A DNA stretch of 64,000 bases from CALXCT01 sp964422185 (GTDB lineage: Bacteria > Bacillota > Clostridia > Oscillospirales > Oscillospiraceae), in assembly GCA_964422185.1 (NCBI GenBank), contig CAYRAG010000002.1, positions 17,945-81,944 of the forward strand. Direction: 5' to 3'. The translations under genes and the position numbers were made by a program. The notes beneath the pieces are model-generated. The model ran no database searches. It saw only the letters and a list, made by a program, of their open reading frames with translations, and was not told the DNA's origin. Numbering within the stretch: the stretch's first letter is position 1; the number at the start of each line of letters is the position of its first letter. Positions 23,056 through 30,857 of the stretch are shown here, piece after piece.

Positions 23056-24219
23056 ATGAGCCAGCCGCTGAAAAAACTGTATATCGAGGCCACTTCCCGC
23101 TGCAATCTGAACTGCCGCATGTGTTTCCGCCGCACCTGGAGAGGGGAGGAGTTCGGAGACCTGGATCCGGAGCTCTTCCGCCGGGTGCTGGATGACCCCG
23201 TCCTGGCGGAGACGGACACGGTGTTCTTCGGCGGCATGGGCGAGCCGCTGCTCCACCCGGCTCTGACGGACATGGCGGCCCGGGCGGCCCGGCGGGGCCT
23301 GGGGGTGGAGGTCATCACCAACGCCGCCCTGCTGACGGAGCGGTACGCGGCACAGCTTCTGGAGGCGGGTCTTCAGACGCTGTGGGTCTCCATTGACGAG
23401 ACGATGGGCAGCTACGGGCAGATCCAGACGGGCGGGGATTTCGACCGGGTTCTGGCGCAGCTGCGCATGTTCAACCGCCTGCGTGCGGGCACCGGAGTCC
23501 GGCTGGGCCTCACCGCCGTGGTGATGCGGGACACCCTCCCCCATCTGGACGCCATCCGGGCGCTGGCGGAGGATCTTCAGGCGGACGAGCTCAGCTTCAG
23601 CCACATGCTGCCCTGCAGCGTGGAGGATGAGGCGCAGACGCTCTGGCCGCTGTGCGTCATCGCCCGGAACGAGAGCCAGTTCGCCCGGCAGAATCTCCCA
23701 GACGAGGAGATCGGGGAGGCGGGCTTCTCCAGCCCGGCGGATTACCGCGAGGACGACCCGGTGCCGCGGTTTGAGTTCCGCGGGGCGGACGCACGGCGCC
23801 TGCTCCCGGAGGAGCGGCGGGAGACCTGGCCGGAGCTGTTTACCTGGCGGGGCAGGCTCATGACCCGGCGGGCGAACCGCTGCCGGTTCATCGCGGACGG
23901 CTGCTGCTTTATCCGCTGGGACGGGGAGGTGTCCCCCTGCATGGGCCTGCTGCACAGCGCCGCCACCGTCCTGCACGGCAGGGAGCGGATGGTGTGGCGC
24001 CACGCGTTCGGCAATGTCCGCGGCCAGTCCCTCTTGGAGATCTGGAACAGCCCGGAGTACCGGGCGTTCCGGGACAGAGTGGAGGAGTTTCCGTTCTCCC
24101 CCTGCTACGACTGCGGCGGCTGCCTGCTCTCCGAGGAGAACCGGGAGGACTGCTTCGGGAACACCGCGCCCACCTGCGGCGGCTGTCTGTGGGGCCAGGG
24201 CTTCATCGTGTGCCCCTGA
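23056..24219 (+). CDS. Radical SAM protein, tungsten-cofactor oxidoreductase maturase type
   Basis: 387 residues. The [4Fe-4S]-SAM motif is CNLNCRMC (Cys16, Cys20, Cys23), followed by FFGGMGEPLLHP (the GGE-type SAM loop). A large insertion and a Cys-rich C-terminal region follow: CRFIADGCCFIRWDGEVSPC, then CYDCGGC and a tail with APTCGGCLWGQGF, which would hold auxiliary clusters of SPASM type. This pattern fits the maturases encoded beside tungsten-containing aldehyde-oxidoreductase family enzymes. No such oxidoreductase is in the window, so the target is unknown. It follows the W/Mo-binding fusion gene by 15 bases. Confidence 0.75.
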   Translation: MSQPLKKLYIEATSRCNLNCRMCFRRTWRGEEFGDLDPELFRRVLDDPVLAETDTVFFGGMGEPLLHPALTDMAARAARRGLGVEVITNAALLTERYAAQLLEAGLQTLWVSIDETMGSYGQIQTGGDFDRVLAQLRMFNRLRAGTGVRLGLTAVVMRDTLPHLDAIRALAEDLQADELSFSHMLPCSVEDEAQTLWPLCVIARNESQFARQNLPDEEIGEAGFSSPADYREDDPVPRFEFRGADARRLLPEERRETWPELFTWRGRLMTRRANRCRFIADGCCFIRWDGEVSPCMGLLHSAATVLHGRERMVWRHAFGNVRGQSLLEIWNSPEYRAFRDRVEEFPFSPCYDCGGCLLSEENREDCFGNTAPTCGGCLWGQGFIVCP

Positions 24220-24250
24220 ACGGCCGCTGCGTGCCGGAATAGTTTGGACA

Positions 24251-24288
24251 GGAGCCCGGCGGTGCCTTTCGGGGTGCCGCCGGGCTCC
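24251..24288 (+). terminator. Strong hairpin after the W/Mo operon
   Basis: GGAGCCCGGCGG pairs perfectly with CCGCCGGGCTCC, loop of 14 bases. There is no T-run after it, so it may act as a weak terminator or an mRNA 3'-end protector. Confidence 0.5.
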
Positions 24289-24330
24289 CTGGATCCCCCG
24301 CGCCGGGCCGGAAAAAACTTCGCCAGGGTA

Positions 24331-24359
24331 TTGAAAAAGCGCGGGCCTTTCGGTATCAT
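24331..24359 (+). promoter_or_regulatory. Promoter of the flavoenzyme gene
   Basis: TTGAAA (24331-24336), 17 bases, TATCAT (24354-24359); predicted start near 24366, giving a 54-base leader. Confidence 0.7.
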
Positions 24360-24419
24360 AATACAGAAGGCTGTTCACAGAAATTAAGAATTTTTATCAG
24401 AAAAAATGAGGTGGATCGA

Positions 24420-26387
24420 ATGCCGTTCAACAAGTACCCGCACATTTACCAGCCCATTCAGGTGGGCACCATGACCATGAAGAACCGGATCCAGTACTCC
24501 CCCATCGTGTCCAACCACGCCGGGGTGGTGTCCGGCCGGGTCAACCATGAGCTGCTGGAGTTTGTCAGCACCCAGGCGCAGACGGGCGCCGCGCTGGTGA
24601 CCATCGGATCCACGCCCGTGGACTTTGAGCACGGCCGGGACTTCTACAGCTGCCTGTCCGCCACCAACGACCAGGATGTGCCCGGGCTGAGCCTGCTGGC
24701 GGACGAGGTGCACCGCTACGACAGCCACCTGTCCGCGGAGCTCATCCACGCGGGGCAGTGGGCCGCGCTCAACGGGGTGGAGGCCTGGGTGCCCTCCGTC
24801 ATCCCCAAATACCATAAAGACCCGAAGCTGTACCACGAGATCACCCGCTCGGAGATGCTGGAGGTCATTGACCACTACATGGCCGCCACCCGGCGGTGCA
24901 TGGAGGCGGGCTTTGACATGGTCATGGCCCACTTCGCCCACGGCAATCTCGTCTCCGGCTTCCTGTCCACACTGTGGAACCAGCGCACGGACGAGTACGG
25001 CGGCAGCCCCAGAAACCGCTGGCGGTTCCCCCTGGAGGTGCTGGAGGCGATGTACTCCGTCACCCAGGGGAAGATCCCCATTGAGATGCGCGTCGTGGGC
25101 GACGAGCGGATCCCCGGCGGCACGGATATCAAAGAGCGCATTGAATTTCTGAAAGAGGCCTCCCGGTATGTGGATATGCTGTGCGTGTCCACCGGCACCC
25201 TGATGTACTCGGACGGCGAGGCCATGTGCTACAACATGCCCAGCTACTACACCCCCAACGGCCTGAATGTGGAGCACGCCGCCGCGTTCAAGGAGGCCCT
25301 GGGCGACAAAGTCGCCGTGTCCGTGGTGGGCGGCATCAACACCCTGGATATGGCCGAGCAGATCATCGCCTCCGGAAAGGCGGACATCGTGGCCATGGCG
25401 AAGGCGCTCATGGCGGACGACCGCATGATCGTCAAGGGCGAGCGCGGCCAGGAGGCGGATATCACGCCGTGCATGCGCTGCATGTACTGCCTGCGGAATG
25501 TGGGCGGCGCCCACACCCGCGGCTGCGCGGTCAATCCCCGGCTGGGCTGGGAGTACCGGTATCCCCGGTTCCTGCCCGCCCGGAAGAAGCGCAACATCAT
25601 GATTGTGGGCGGCGGCCCCGGCGGCATGGAGGCCGCACGGATCCTGGCGGATCGCGGCCATACCGTGTCTCTGTATGAGAAGACGGACACGCTGGGCGGC
25701 CGGATGCCGGAGGCCAGCGCACTGTGGCTGAAAGAGGGCTTCCGCCGCTACCACGAGTTCGCCGTGCGCAAGACCACGGAGTGCGGCGCGGAGATCCATC
25801 TGAACACCGCGGTCACGCCGGAGACCATCCGGCAGGCGAATCCCGATGCGGTCATCCTGGCAGTGGGCGCGAAAGAGATCCGGCCGCCCATCCGGGGCAT
25901 TGACGGGCCCAATGTGGTCAGCGTCGTAGATGTGGACCGGGGCACCGCCGCCGTGGGCAACAAAGTGGTCATCTGCGGCGCCGGCCTGTCCGGCGCGGAG
26001 TGCGCCATGGGCCTCGGCCATGAGGGCAAAGAGGTCACCGTGGTGGATATGCGCCCGGAGGATCAGCTGTATCTGAACCTGAAGGACTTCACGCTGCCCA
26101 TCTTCAAAAAGCACCTGCGGGACAACGGCGTGACACTTCTGTACGAGACCGCCGTGCAGGAGATCACGGACAGGGGCGTGAAGGTCAAAACCGCGGACGG
26201 CGCGGAGCAGCTGCTGGAGGCGGACACCGTGGTGCTGGCCTTCGGCATCGCCGCGGACGAGGCGGAGATCCAGGCCCTGGCCGATGTGGTGCCGGAGACC
26301 TATATCATCGGCGACGCCCACAGGCCCGGCCAGATTGGCGACGCCACCAACGACGCCTACCGCGTGTGCCTGGAGATCGACTCCTGA
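24420..26387 (+). CDS. Old-yellow-enzyme-type FMN/FAD/4Fe-4S oxidoreductase
   Basis: 655 residues, the length of 2,4-dienoyl-CoA reductase / enoate reductase / BaiCD-like enzymes. ATG at 24420 behind TGAGGTGG. Residues 1-340 are the FMN barrel: QPIQVGTMTMKNRI, GQWAALNG, and FAHGNLVSGFLS followed by TDEYGGSPRNR. A cluster motif CMRCMYC (about 351-357) with a later Cys in RGCAVNP binds 4Fe-4S. The C-terminal part has IMIVGGGPGGMEAARIL (about 391) for FAD and a second dinucleotide fold VVICGAGLSGAECA. Such enzymes reduce activated C=C bonds with NAD(P)H. The substrate (bile acid, cinnamate, flavonoid, enoyl-CoA) cannot be told. It has its own promoter. Confidence 0.92.
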   Translation: MPFNKYPHIYQPIQVGTMTMKNRIQYSPIVSNHAGVVSGRVNHELLEFVSTQAQTGAALVTIGSTPVDFEHGRDFYSCLSATNDQDVPGLSLLADEVHRYDSHLSAELIHAGQWAALNGVEAWVPSVIPKYHKDPKLYHEITRSEMLEVIDHYMAATRRCMEAGFDMVMAHFAHGNLVSGFLSTLWNQRTDEYGGSPRNRWRFPLEVLEAMYSVTQGKIPIEMRVVGDERIPGGTDIKERIEFLKEASRYVDMLCVSTGTLMYSDGEAMCYNMPSYYTPNGLNVEHAAAFKEALGDKVAVSVVGGINTLDMAEQIIASGKADIVAMAKALMADDRMIVKGERGQEADITPCMRCMYCLRNVGGAHTRGCAVNPRLGWEYRYPRFLPARKKRNIMIVGGGPGGMEAARILADRGHTVSLYEKTDTLGGRMPEASALWLKEGFRRYHEFAVRKTTECGAEIHLNTAVTPETIRQANPDAVILAVGAKEIRPPIRGIDGPNVVSVVDVDRGTAAVGNKVVICGAGLSGAECAMGLGHEGKEVTVVDMRPEDQLYLNLKDFTLPIFKKHLRDNGVTLLYETAVQEITDRGVKVKTADGAEQLLEADTVVLAFGIAADEAEIQALADVVPETYIIGDAHRPGQIGDATNDAYRVCLEIDS

Positions 26388-26991
26388 GGCCTGCCGCGGC
26401 AGAAAAACAGAAAAGACGGGCTTCCAGAAGTATGGGGGGCCGCCCGCGGTATACGGCGATGACAGCGCTTCCCAAAACAGCGCGGGAATGCCCACCATCT
26501 GTGATGGTGGGATGAAAGCGCTGAACGCTAACGAATGAGTTAGTGCCTGTAACCATAATTGAACTCTGTGGCTACAAATTTTTGATTTTTTGGCTCTTGC
26601 ATTTTTTCCATGGGAATGACTGGATCTACACGATTGGGGTGAGGGGTTAACCCAGGGGATCCCTCGCGGTTCGGTAGGGACGCCGGCTTGCCCCCAAAGA
26701 GAGGAGTCAGGAAGCCATGCATCTCATTGCGGGGCGCACCCCGCTCTTCCCCGTAGGTTGAACTGGCCGCTACAGTCCCTGCATGTGTACCGTTTTTGGG
26801 TGCGCATCCTCTTAGGACTCTCAGCGGCCTACGGACGGTTCTGTCTACAGCGAGTCCATTTCAATCCATCACTAATATGCAAGAACCTCATTTGTCAGTA
26901 GACGATATTCACAGGCTTCCACTGTTTAATCGCGCATTGTGACGAACCTCTCTCAAGAGAACTTGTCAATCTCAAAATAAGGAGCAGGGCT
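26388..26991. other. Gene-poor junction, possible insertion-sequence debris
   Basis: About 600 bases without a convincing gene. Composition changes here to a more A/T-rich style that continues into the next gene. A perfect hairpin CCCACCAT/ATGGTGGG lies at 26490-26510. From about 26615 to 26903 a plus-strand frame without a start codon reads GSVGTPACPQREESGSHAS in its middle, which reminds me of the C-terminal tails of some IS605-type TnpB proteins. I cannot place ends or target duplications. Best described as a scar of a mobile element, unproven. Confidence 0.35.
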
Positions 26992-28833
26992 ATGTTAAAC
27001 ACTTTTATTCGGAATGCACGCCGCATAACTGCACTTGTATTGACCCTGGTTCTGGTACTTGGCTGTTCTGTTGGAACCGCTTTCGCGGCTCCTGCCGGTG
27101 GCATCTCAGTTACTTTCCGGACTGCCATTTACTCCATCACGAATGAGTCATTTGTGCGCTGGCCTACGGAGCTTGCGTCCATGGATGAGTGTGGCAGTGA
27201 CGAATTCTTAACCGTCGCCGTGACAGTGAAGAATCAGAAGTCCGTGCCTCTGACAATACAGGCCCCTGGGATCTCCATCGACGGAGGGGAGATATTCCAA
27301 CTGGCTGCTACATCCCTGAAAGCAGGAGAAGAATGTGACTTCCATGTGTTTTCAGTACACAGGGATTGTATGACGCCTGGTCTGCATACGGCAAAGCTTT
27401 ACGACGGGGAACGGGAGCTTGCCTCCGGGAGGTTTAGCATAGGACGCGCATGGTCCGGGATATTCTCTTTCCCCGCGCAGGAACAGATAGAGAGCCGCAG
27501 CGGCAACGGAAGGTCGCCGTATGTTGCAGGCTGGATGGATACCGGAGGTACCCGGTTTGACATGTACAGCGTGGATTTCAAGTCAGACTATATGCCCAAC
27601 GGGACATACAGCTGCCCGTTTAACGGCTATCTCGATTTCTCAGTCCTGGATGGCCAGTACACTTCGGTTGATAACGATGGCAGCATTTCGCTATACGGGG
27701 GCCTGCAGACCAGAGACGATGGGACGACCAACAGCATCCTCTCTTTCTGGGACATCTACTGCACAAACAAAGATGGAACGCAAACAGTTATCCGTCCGGA
27801 GCGTATCTACCCATCAGGGACAACAGGTCAGGATTCCTTTACGGGGGAGGGCGAGGGGGCCCATACGATGCTGCCGTACGAGTGGAAAGCCGGGCGCTGG
27901 TATCGTATGCTGCTGCAATGCGGGACGAATGAGAAGACGGGCAACACCACTGTGGCACAGTGGTTTAAGGATCTGGTGACGGGAGAATGGACCCACACAT
28001 GCACCTACGATATCGGCCTGAAAACCGGCGGGTTTACAGGCGATGTGGCATTCTTTTCTGAAAACTGGGGAGATCAGTTTGCTGGCGAGGTGAGGTCTCT
28101 GGAGCTTGCCAATGTCCGTATCCATACCGGGAACGGCTGGAAAGATGTCACCAGGATCAAAAACGGAATCACAGAGCAGTTCCATCTCACAGGAAGCTGG
28201 GAAGCAGGCACGGATGGAAATACAATCTACATGATTTCGACCGGAGTGCCCGGATGGGGACGCACGAAGAGCACAGGAGAAATTCTTGTCCGGAACCGGG
28301 AGACGGGCAGTCCCCTGTACAATGACTACCCTGCGGAGACAGTGCACTTTGCCGATGTCGCACCAGGTGCGTGGTATGCGGACGCTGTGGCCTGGGCTGT
28401 CCGCAACGGGATTACATCGGGAACCAGCGAGACCACTTTCTCTCCGAACCAGGACTGTACACAGGCTCAGATTCTTACCTTCCTCTGGCGTGCCATGGGT
28501 TCCCCGAAACCATCCGGAGCCGTGGGTGACAGTCAGTATTACGCCTCAGCTGTCCAATGGGCCAGAGAGCAGGGCATTCTCGGCGAGAGCTTCTCTGCGG
28601 ACGCCCCCTGTACCCGCGCCATGGCGGTCACCTACCTGTGGAAGTTGGCGGGGAGTCCCGCACAGAATGACTCCGCTTTCCGAGATGTTCCGGCCGGTGC
28701 GGTTTACGCAGACGCGGCGTCCTGGGCGGTTCAGGAGGGAATAACCGCCGGAACCGGGCCGGGGATGTTTAGTCCCGATGCCATCTGTTCCCGCGGACAG
28801 ATTGTCACATTCCTGTTCCTGGCACTGGGATAG
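26992..28833 (+). CDS. Exported SLH-domain protein with DUF3472-like region
   Basis: 613 residues; ATG at 26992 follows AAGGAG. Signal peptide 1-33 ending AFA-AP. Residues about 35-160 look like a beta-sandwich. Residues about 160-390 resemble DUF3472: SILSFWDIYC, EWKAGRWYRMLLQC, TVAQWFKDLVTGEW and DVAFFSENWGDQFAG. The last 170 residues hold three S-layer homology repeats (FADVAPGAWYADAVAWAVRNG, YYASAVQWAREQG, FRDVPAGAVYADAASWAVQEG; each cited in part), which bind pyruvylated wall polymer. Role: a surface protein, perhaps sugar-binding. Codon use is less GC-rich than in flanking genes, suggesting transfer. Confidence 0.85.
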   Translation: MLNTFIRNARRITALVLTLVLVLGCSVGTAFAAPAGGISVTFRTAIYSITNESFVRWPTELASMDECGSDEFLTVAVTVKNQKSVPLTIQAPGISIDGGEIFQLAATSLKAGEECDFHVFSVHRDCMTPGLHTAKLYDGERELASGRFSIGRAWSGIFSFPAQEQIESRSGNGRSPYVAGWMDTGGTRFDMYSVDFKSDYMPNGTYSCPFNGYLDFSVLDGQYTSVDNDGSISLYGGLQTRDDGTTNSILSFWDIYCTNKDGTQTVIRPERIYPSGTTGQDSFTGEGEGAHTMLPYEWKAGRWYRMLLQCGTNEKTGNTTVAQWFKDLVTGEWTHTCTYDIGLKTGGFTGDVAFFSENWGDQFAGEVRSLELANVRIHTGNGWKDVTRIKNGITEQFHLTGSWEAGTDGNTIYMISTGVPGWGRTKSTGEILVRNRETGSPLYNDYPAETVHFADVAPGAWYADAVAWAVRNGITSGTSETTFSPNQDCTQAQILTFLWRAMGSPKPSGAVGDSQYYASAVQWAREQGILGESFSADAPCTRAMAVTYLWKLAGSPAQNDSAFRDVPAGAVYADAASWAVQEGITAGTGPGMFSPDAICSRGQIVTFLFLALG

Positions 28834-28934
28834 AACAGGGGAGACAGGCAATCGCAGGAAAAGACAGCCGCGGCCGCAGCCCCGGAGGGATATCAAACAT
28901 CCAAATTATGATTTATTGACAATTTATAATGGTT

Positions 28935-29427
28935 AGAGGAGATTGAGCTAAAGGTTGGCGCAATTCAACTGCTGAACTACTCTGTCACGCCAGGTGATGC
29001 CAGGAATAAAGATGTGACATGGGAGTCCTCAGATACCTCTGTTGCAGAAGTCAACAGGGGGCTTGTCACAGGAATCGGCGATGGAGTTTGCACCATAACC
29101 GTTACAACGGGAAACGGAAAGACAGATATGTGTAATGTTACGGTGACGCCGGGCGAACCTGTGAGGGCGGTACAGAGGCAGACGATCGTCTGTTCTGGTC
29201 AAAATACAGTTGCTATCCGCACTGACGGAACCGTAGTTGCAGTCGGTAACAACCACAATGGTCAGTGCGAAGTGCCGGACTGGGAAAATATAGCTGCTGT
29301 GGCCGCAGGTTATTATCAGACCGTCGGTCTGCGTTCTGACGGAACGGTGGTTGCGGTTGGCCAAGATGTTAAGGGTACATGGGATGTAGTGTCGGGCTGG
29401 ACAGATATTAAACTGCCTGACGCGTAA
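28935..29427 (+). pseudogene. Truncated BIG2 / RCC1-type surface protein
   Basis: An open stretch starts after a TAA near 28930 without any proper start codon; the first usable codon, a GTG at 29014, lies inside a domain. Residues encoded first form a BIG2 immunoglobulin-like repeat (VTWESSDTSVAEVNRGLVTG, then GVCTITVTT). Then come two RCC1/ATS1-type units: TVAIRTDGTVVAVGNNHNGQ and TVGLRSDGTVVAVGQD. The frame then stops at 29427 in the middle of a third unit. Whole proteins of this kind have many more repeats, a signal peptide and an anchor. Both ends are missing, so this is a remnant, sharing the atypical composition of its upstream neighbour. Confidence 0.75.
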
Positions 29428-29929
29428 GATTTAGAATCTTGGTTTCGGCTGACAGATCCTCGTAAAAGGGGATCTCCGTAAAATCCGCCACAAACAAATC
29501 CTGTACAGGTTGCTGTTCCGGGGGCACGGGATCCGGGCACCCGGGAAACAAAAGGCTCTGTCCGCACGGGTATGCGGACAGAGCCTTTTTCGTTGTGTCC
29601 AATCTTTTGTCGTCAGGGGTTCTCCAGAAAAATGGGGCCGGGCGCCCCGGCAGATTCCTCGGGTTTGGAATCGTGCGCAGTCTCAGACTGGCAGGGATGC
29701 CCGGGGACTGTGACAGGAGGTTTCCTGGCATGAACAGGGACTTCCACAGCATCTGCCCCGGTTCCCCAGCGTCAGGCTGTACGGATATGCGGGGCAGCGT
29801 GAGATGGCCGGCCCGCCTTGTCCGGATGAGGCCCGATCTCGACCCGCGCCAGGACAAGCGGTTCCCCTGCCGCAACCCAACGCGTGGGAACGCGAGAAGA
29901 ACGGCATTTTCAACGCCTGCCCTGGGTAT
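29428..29929. other. Gene-poor stretch with debris
   Basis: About 500 bases with no convincing complete gene. At 29408-29510 the minus strand reads a short open piece ending DLSAETKILNLTRQAV that could be the tail of a lost gene; I do not recognise it. A plus-strand ATG at 29730 behind ACAGGAGG opens an 82-residue frame (to 29978) of Arg-rich, random-looking sequence overlapping the next gene; not accepted. One clear terminator lies at 29554-29590. Confidence 0.5.
29554..29590 (+). terminator. Intrinsic terminator after the surface-protein region
   Basis: GGCTCTGTCCGCA pairs perfectly with TGCGGACAGAGCC, followed by TTTTT. The other strand ends in GCCTTTTG, so it may also work for minus-strand transcripts ending at 29930. 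Confidence 0.8.
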
Positions 29930-30823
29930 CTACGCCGTCTGGTGTTCCGCCGTGTGCCACAGCAGCAGGCTGTCCTGAAACTCGGTTTCCAGCCGCCCCG
30001 TGTCTTTCAGCCAGGACAGGTAGGAGCGCACGGTGCTGCCCACCAGCGCGTGCTGCTCAAAGGTCATGGTCAGGCCGTAGTGCTGGAACAGGTGCTGGAG
30101 AATATGCTCGAAGATGGCCGGTGTTTCGCAGCAACGCAGGATCTCCGCCGCCACCTCCTGCACTTTCTTCCGGTTGTAGTCCGCCAGGGGCCGGATGTCC
30201 GAGGTGGCCTCGGCGTGGGCGGGGACGAACAGCGGCGCCTCCAGCGCGGATATCCGATCCAGCGTATCGAGGAACGCCGCCGCGTCGTACAGAAAGAAGA
30301 TGGCGTACTTGTCCAGCGTCTCCCGGCTGGTGACACAGTCGGCCAGGAACACCGTGCCGTCCGGGGTGCGAAAGCCCACCATGTCGAAGAAGTGGCCGGG
30401 CAGGGGGATGACCTCAAACCCCTCCGGCAGCGCGGCCTCCGAGAGATCAGACACCCTGCTGTCCTGGGCCAGGAGGAACTTGTGGCGCAGATCTTTGCAC
30501 GGATACCCGCCGTACAGGAACGACGGCTCCAGGAGGGGGTGGCGGGTGAAATCCGCCTCAATGCCCGGGGCGTAGATGGCGCAGCCCGTCTGATTTTGCA
30601 GATACCGGTTGCCCCCGATGTGATCCGCGTTGGAGTGGGTGTTCAGAATCGCCTTCAGCTTCCAGCCCTGCTGCTCCAGGATGCGCAGGGTTTTTCGGCC
30701 GGCGTCCTTGTCGTTGCCGCTGTCGATGAGCCAGACCTGGCTGTCCCCGTCCACATACAGCCCGATCTTGGCGGGGCAGTTGATGTAGTAGCTGTTCGGC
30801 CCGGCCTGGATTAACTCGTACAT
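29930..30823 (-). CDS. MBL-fold metallo-hydrolase
   Basis: 297 residues; ATG at 30823 preceded by GAGGAG. The metallo-beta-lactamase fold is shown by VWLIDSGND, the metal motif THSNADHIGG (HxNxDH, where the usual second His is Asn), LPGHFFDMVGF and FVPAHAEA. The C-terminal third is a helical segment that may be a winged helix (RSYLSWLKDTGRLET). The Asn variation is known in some active subfamilies, so activity is plausible; the substrate is not known. It starts 35 bases after mgtE and probably shares its transcript. Confidence 0.88.
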   Translation of the reverse strand: MYELIQAGPNSYYINCPAKIGLYVDGDSQVWLIDSGNDKDAGRKTLRILEQQGWKLKAILNTHSNADHIGGNRYLQNQTGCAIYAPGIEADFTRHPLLEPSFLYGGYPCKDLRHKFLLAQDSRVSDLSEAALPEGFEVIPLPGHFFDMVGFRTPDGTVFLADCVTSRETLDKYAIFFLYDAAAFLDTLDRISALEAPLFVPAHAEATSDIRPLADYNRKKVQEVAAEILRCCETPAIFEHILQHLFQHYGLTMTFEQHALVGSTVRSYLSWLKDTGRLETEFQDSLLLWHTAEHQTA

Positions 30824-30857
30824 AGGGCAGCTCCTCTCCCGCACGGCAGCCGCCGGG

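Noticed and set aside
26540..26722. 60-residue minus-strand frame
   Set aside because: No ribosome site, no family, lies in insertion-like debris.
29595..29978. Plus-strand frame with a GGAGG before an internal ATG at 29730
   Set aside because: Arg-rich, no domain, overlaps the MBL gene; likely chance.
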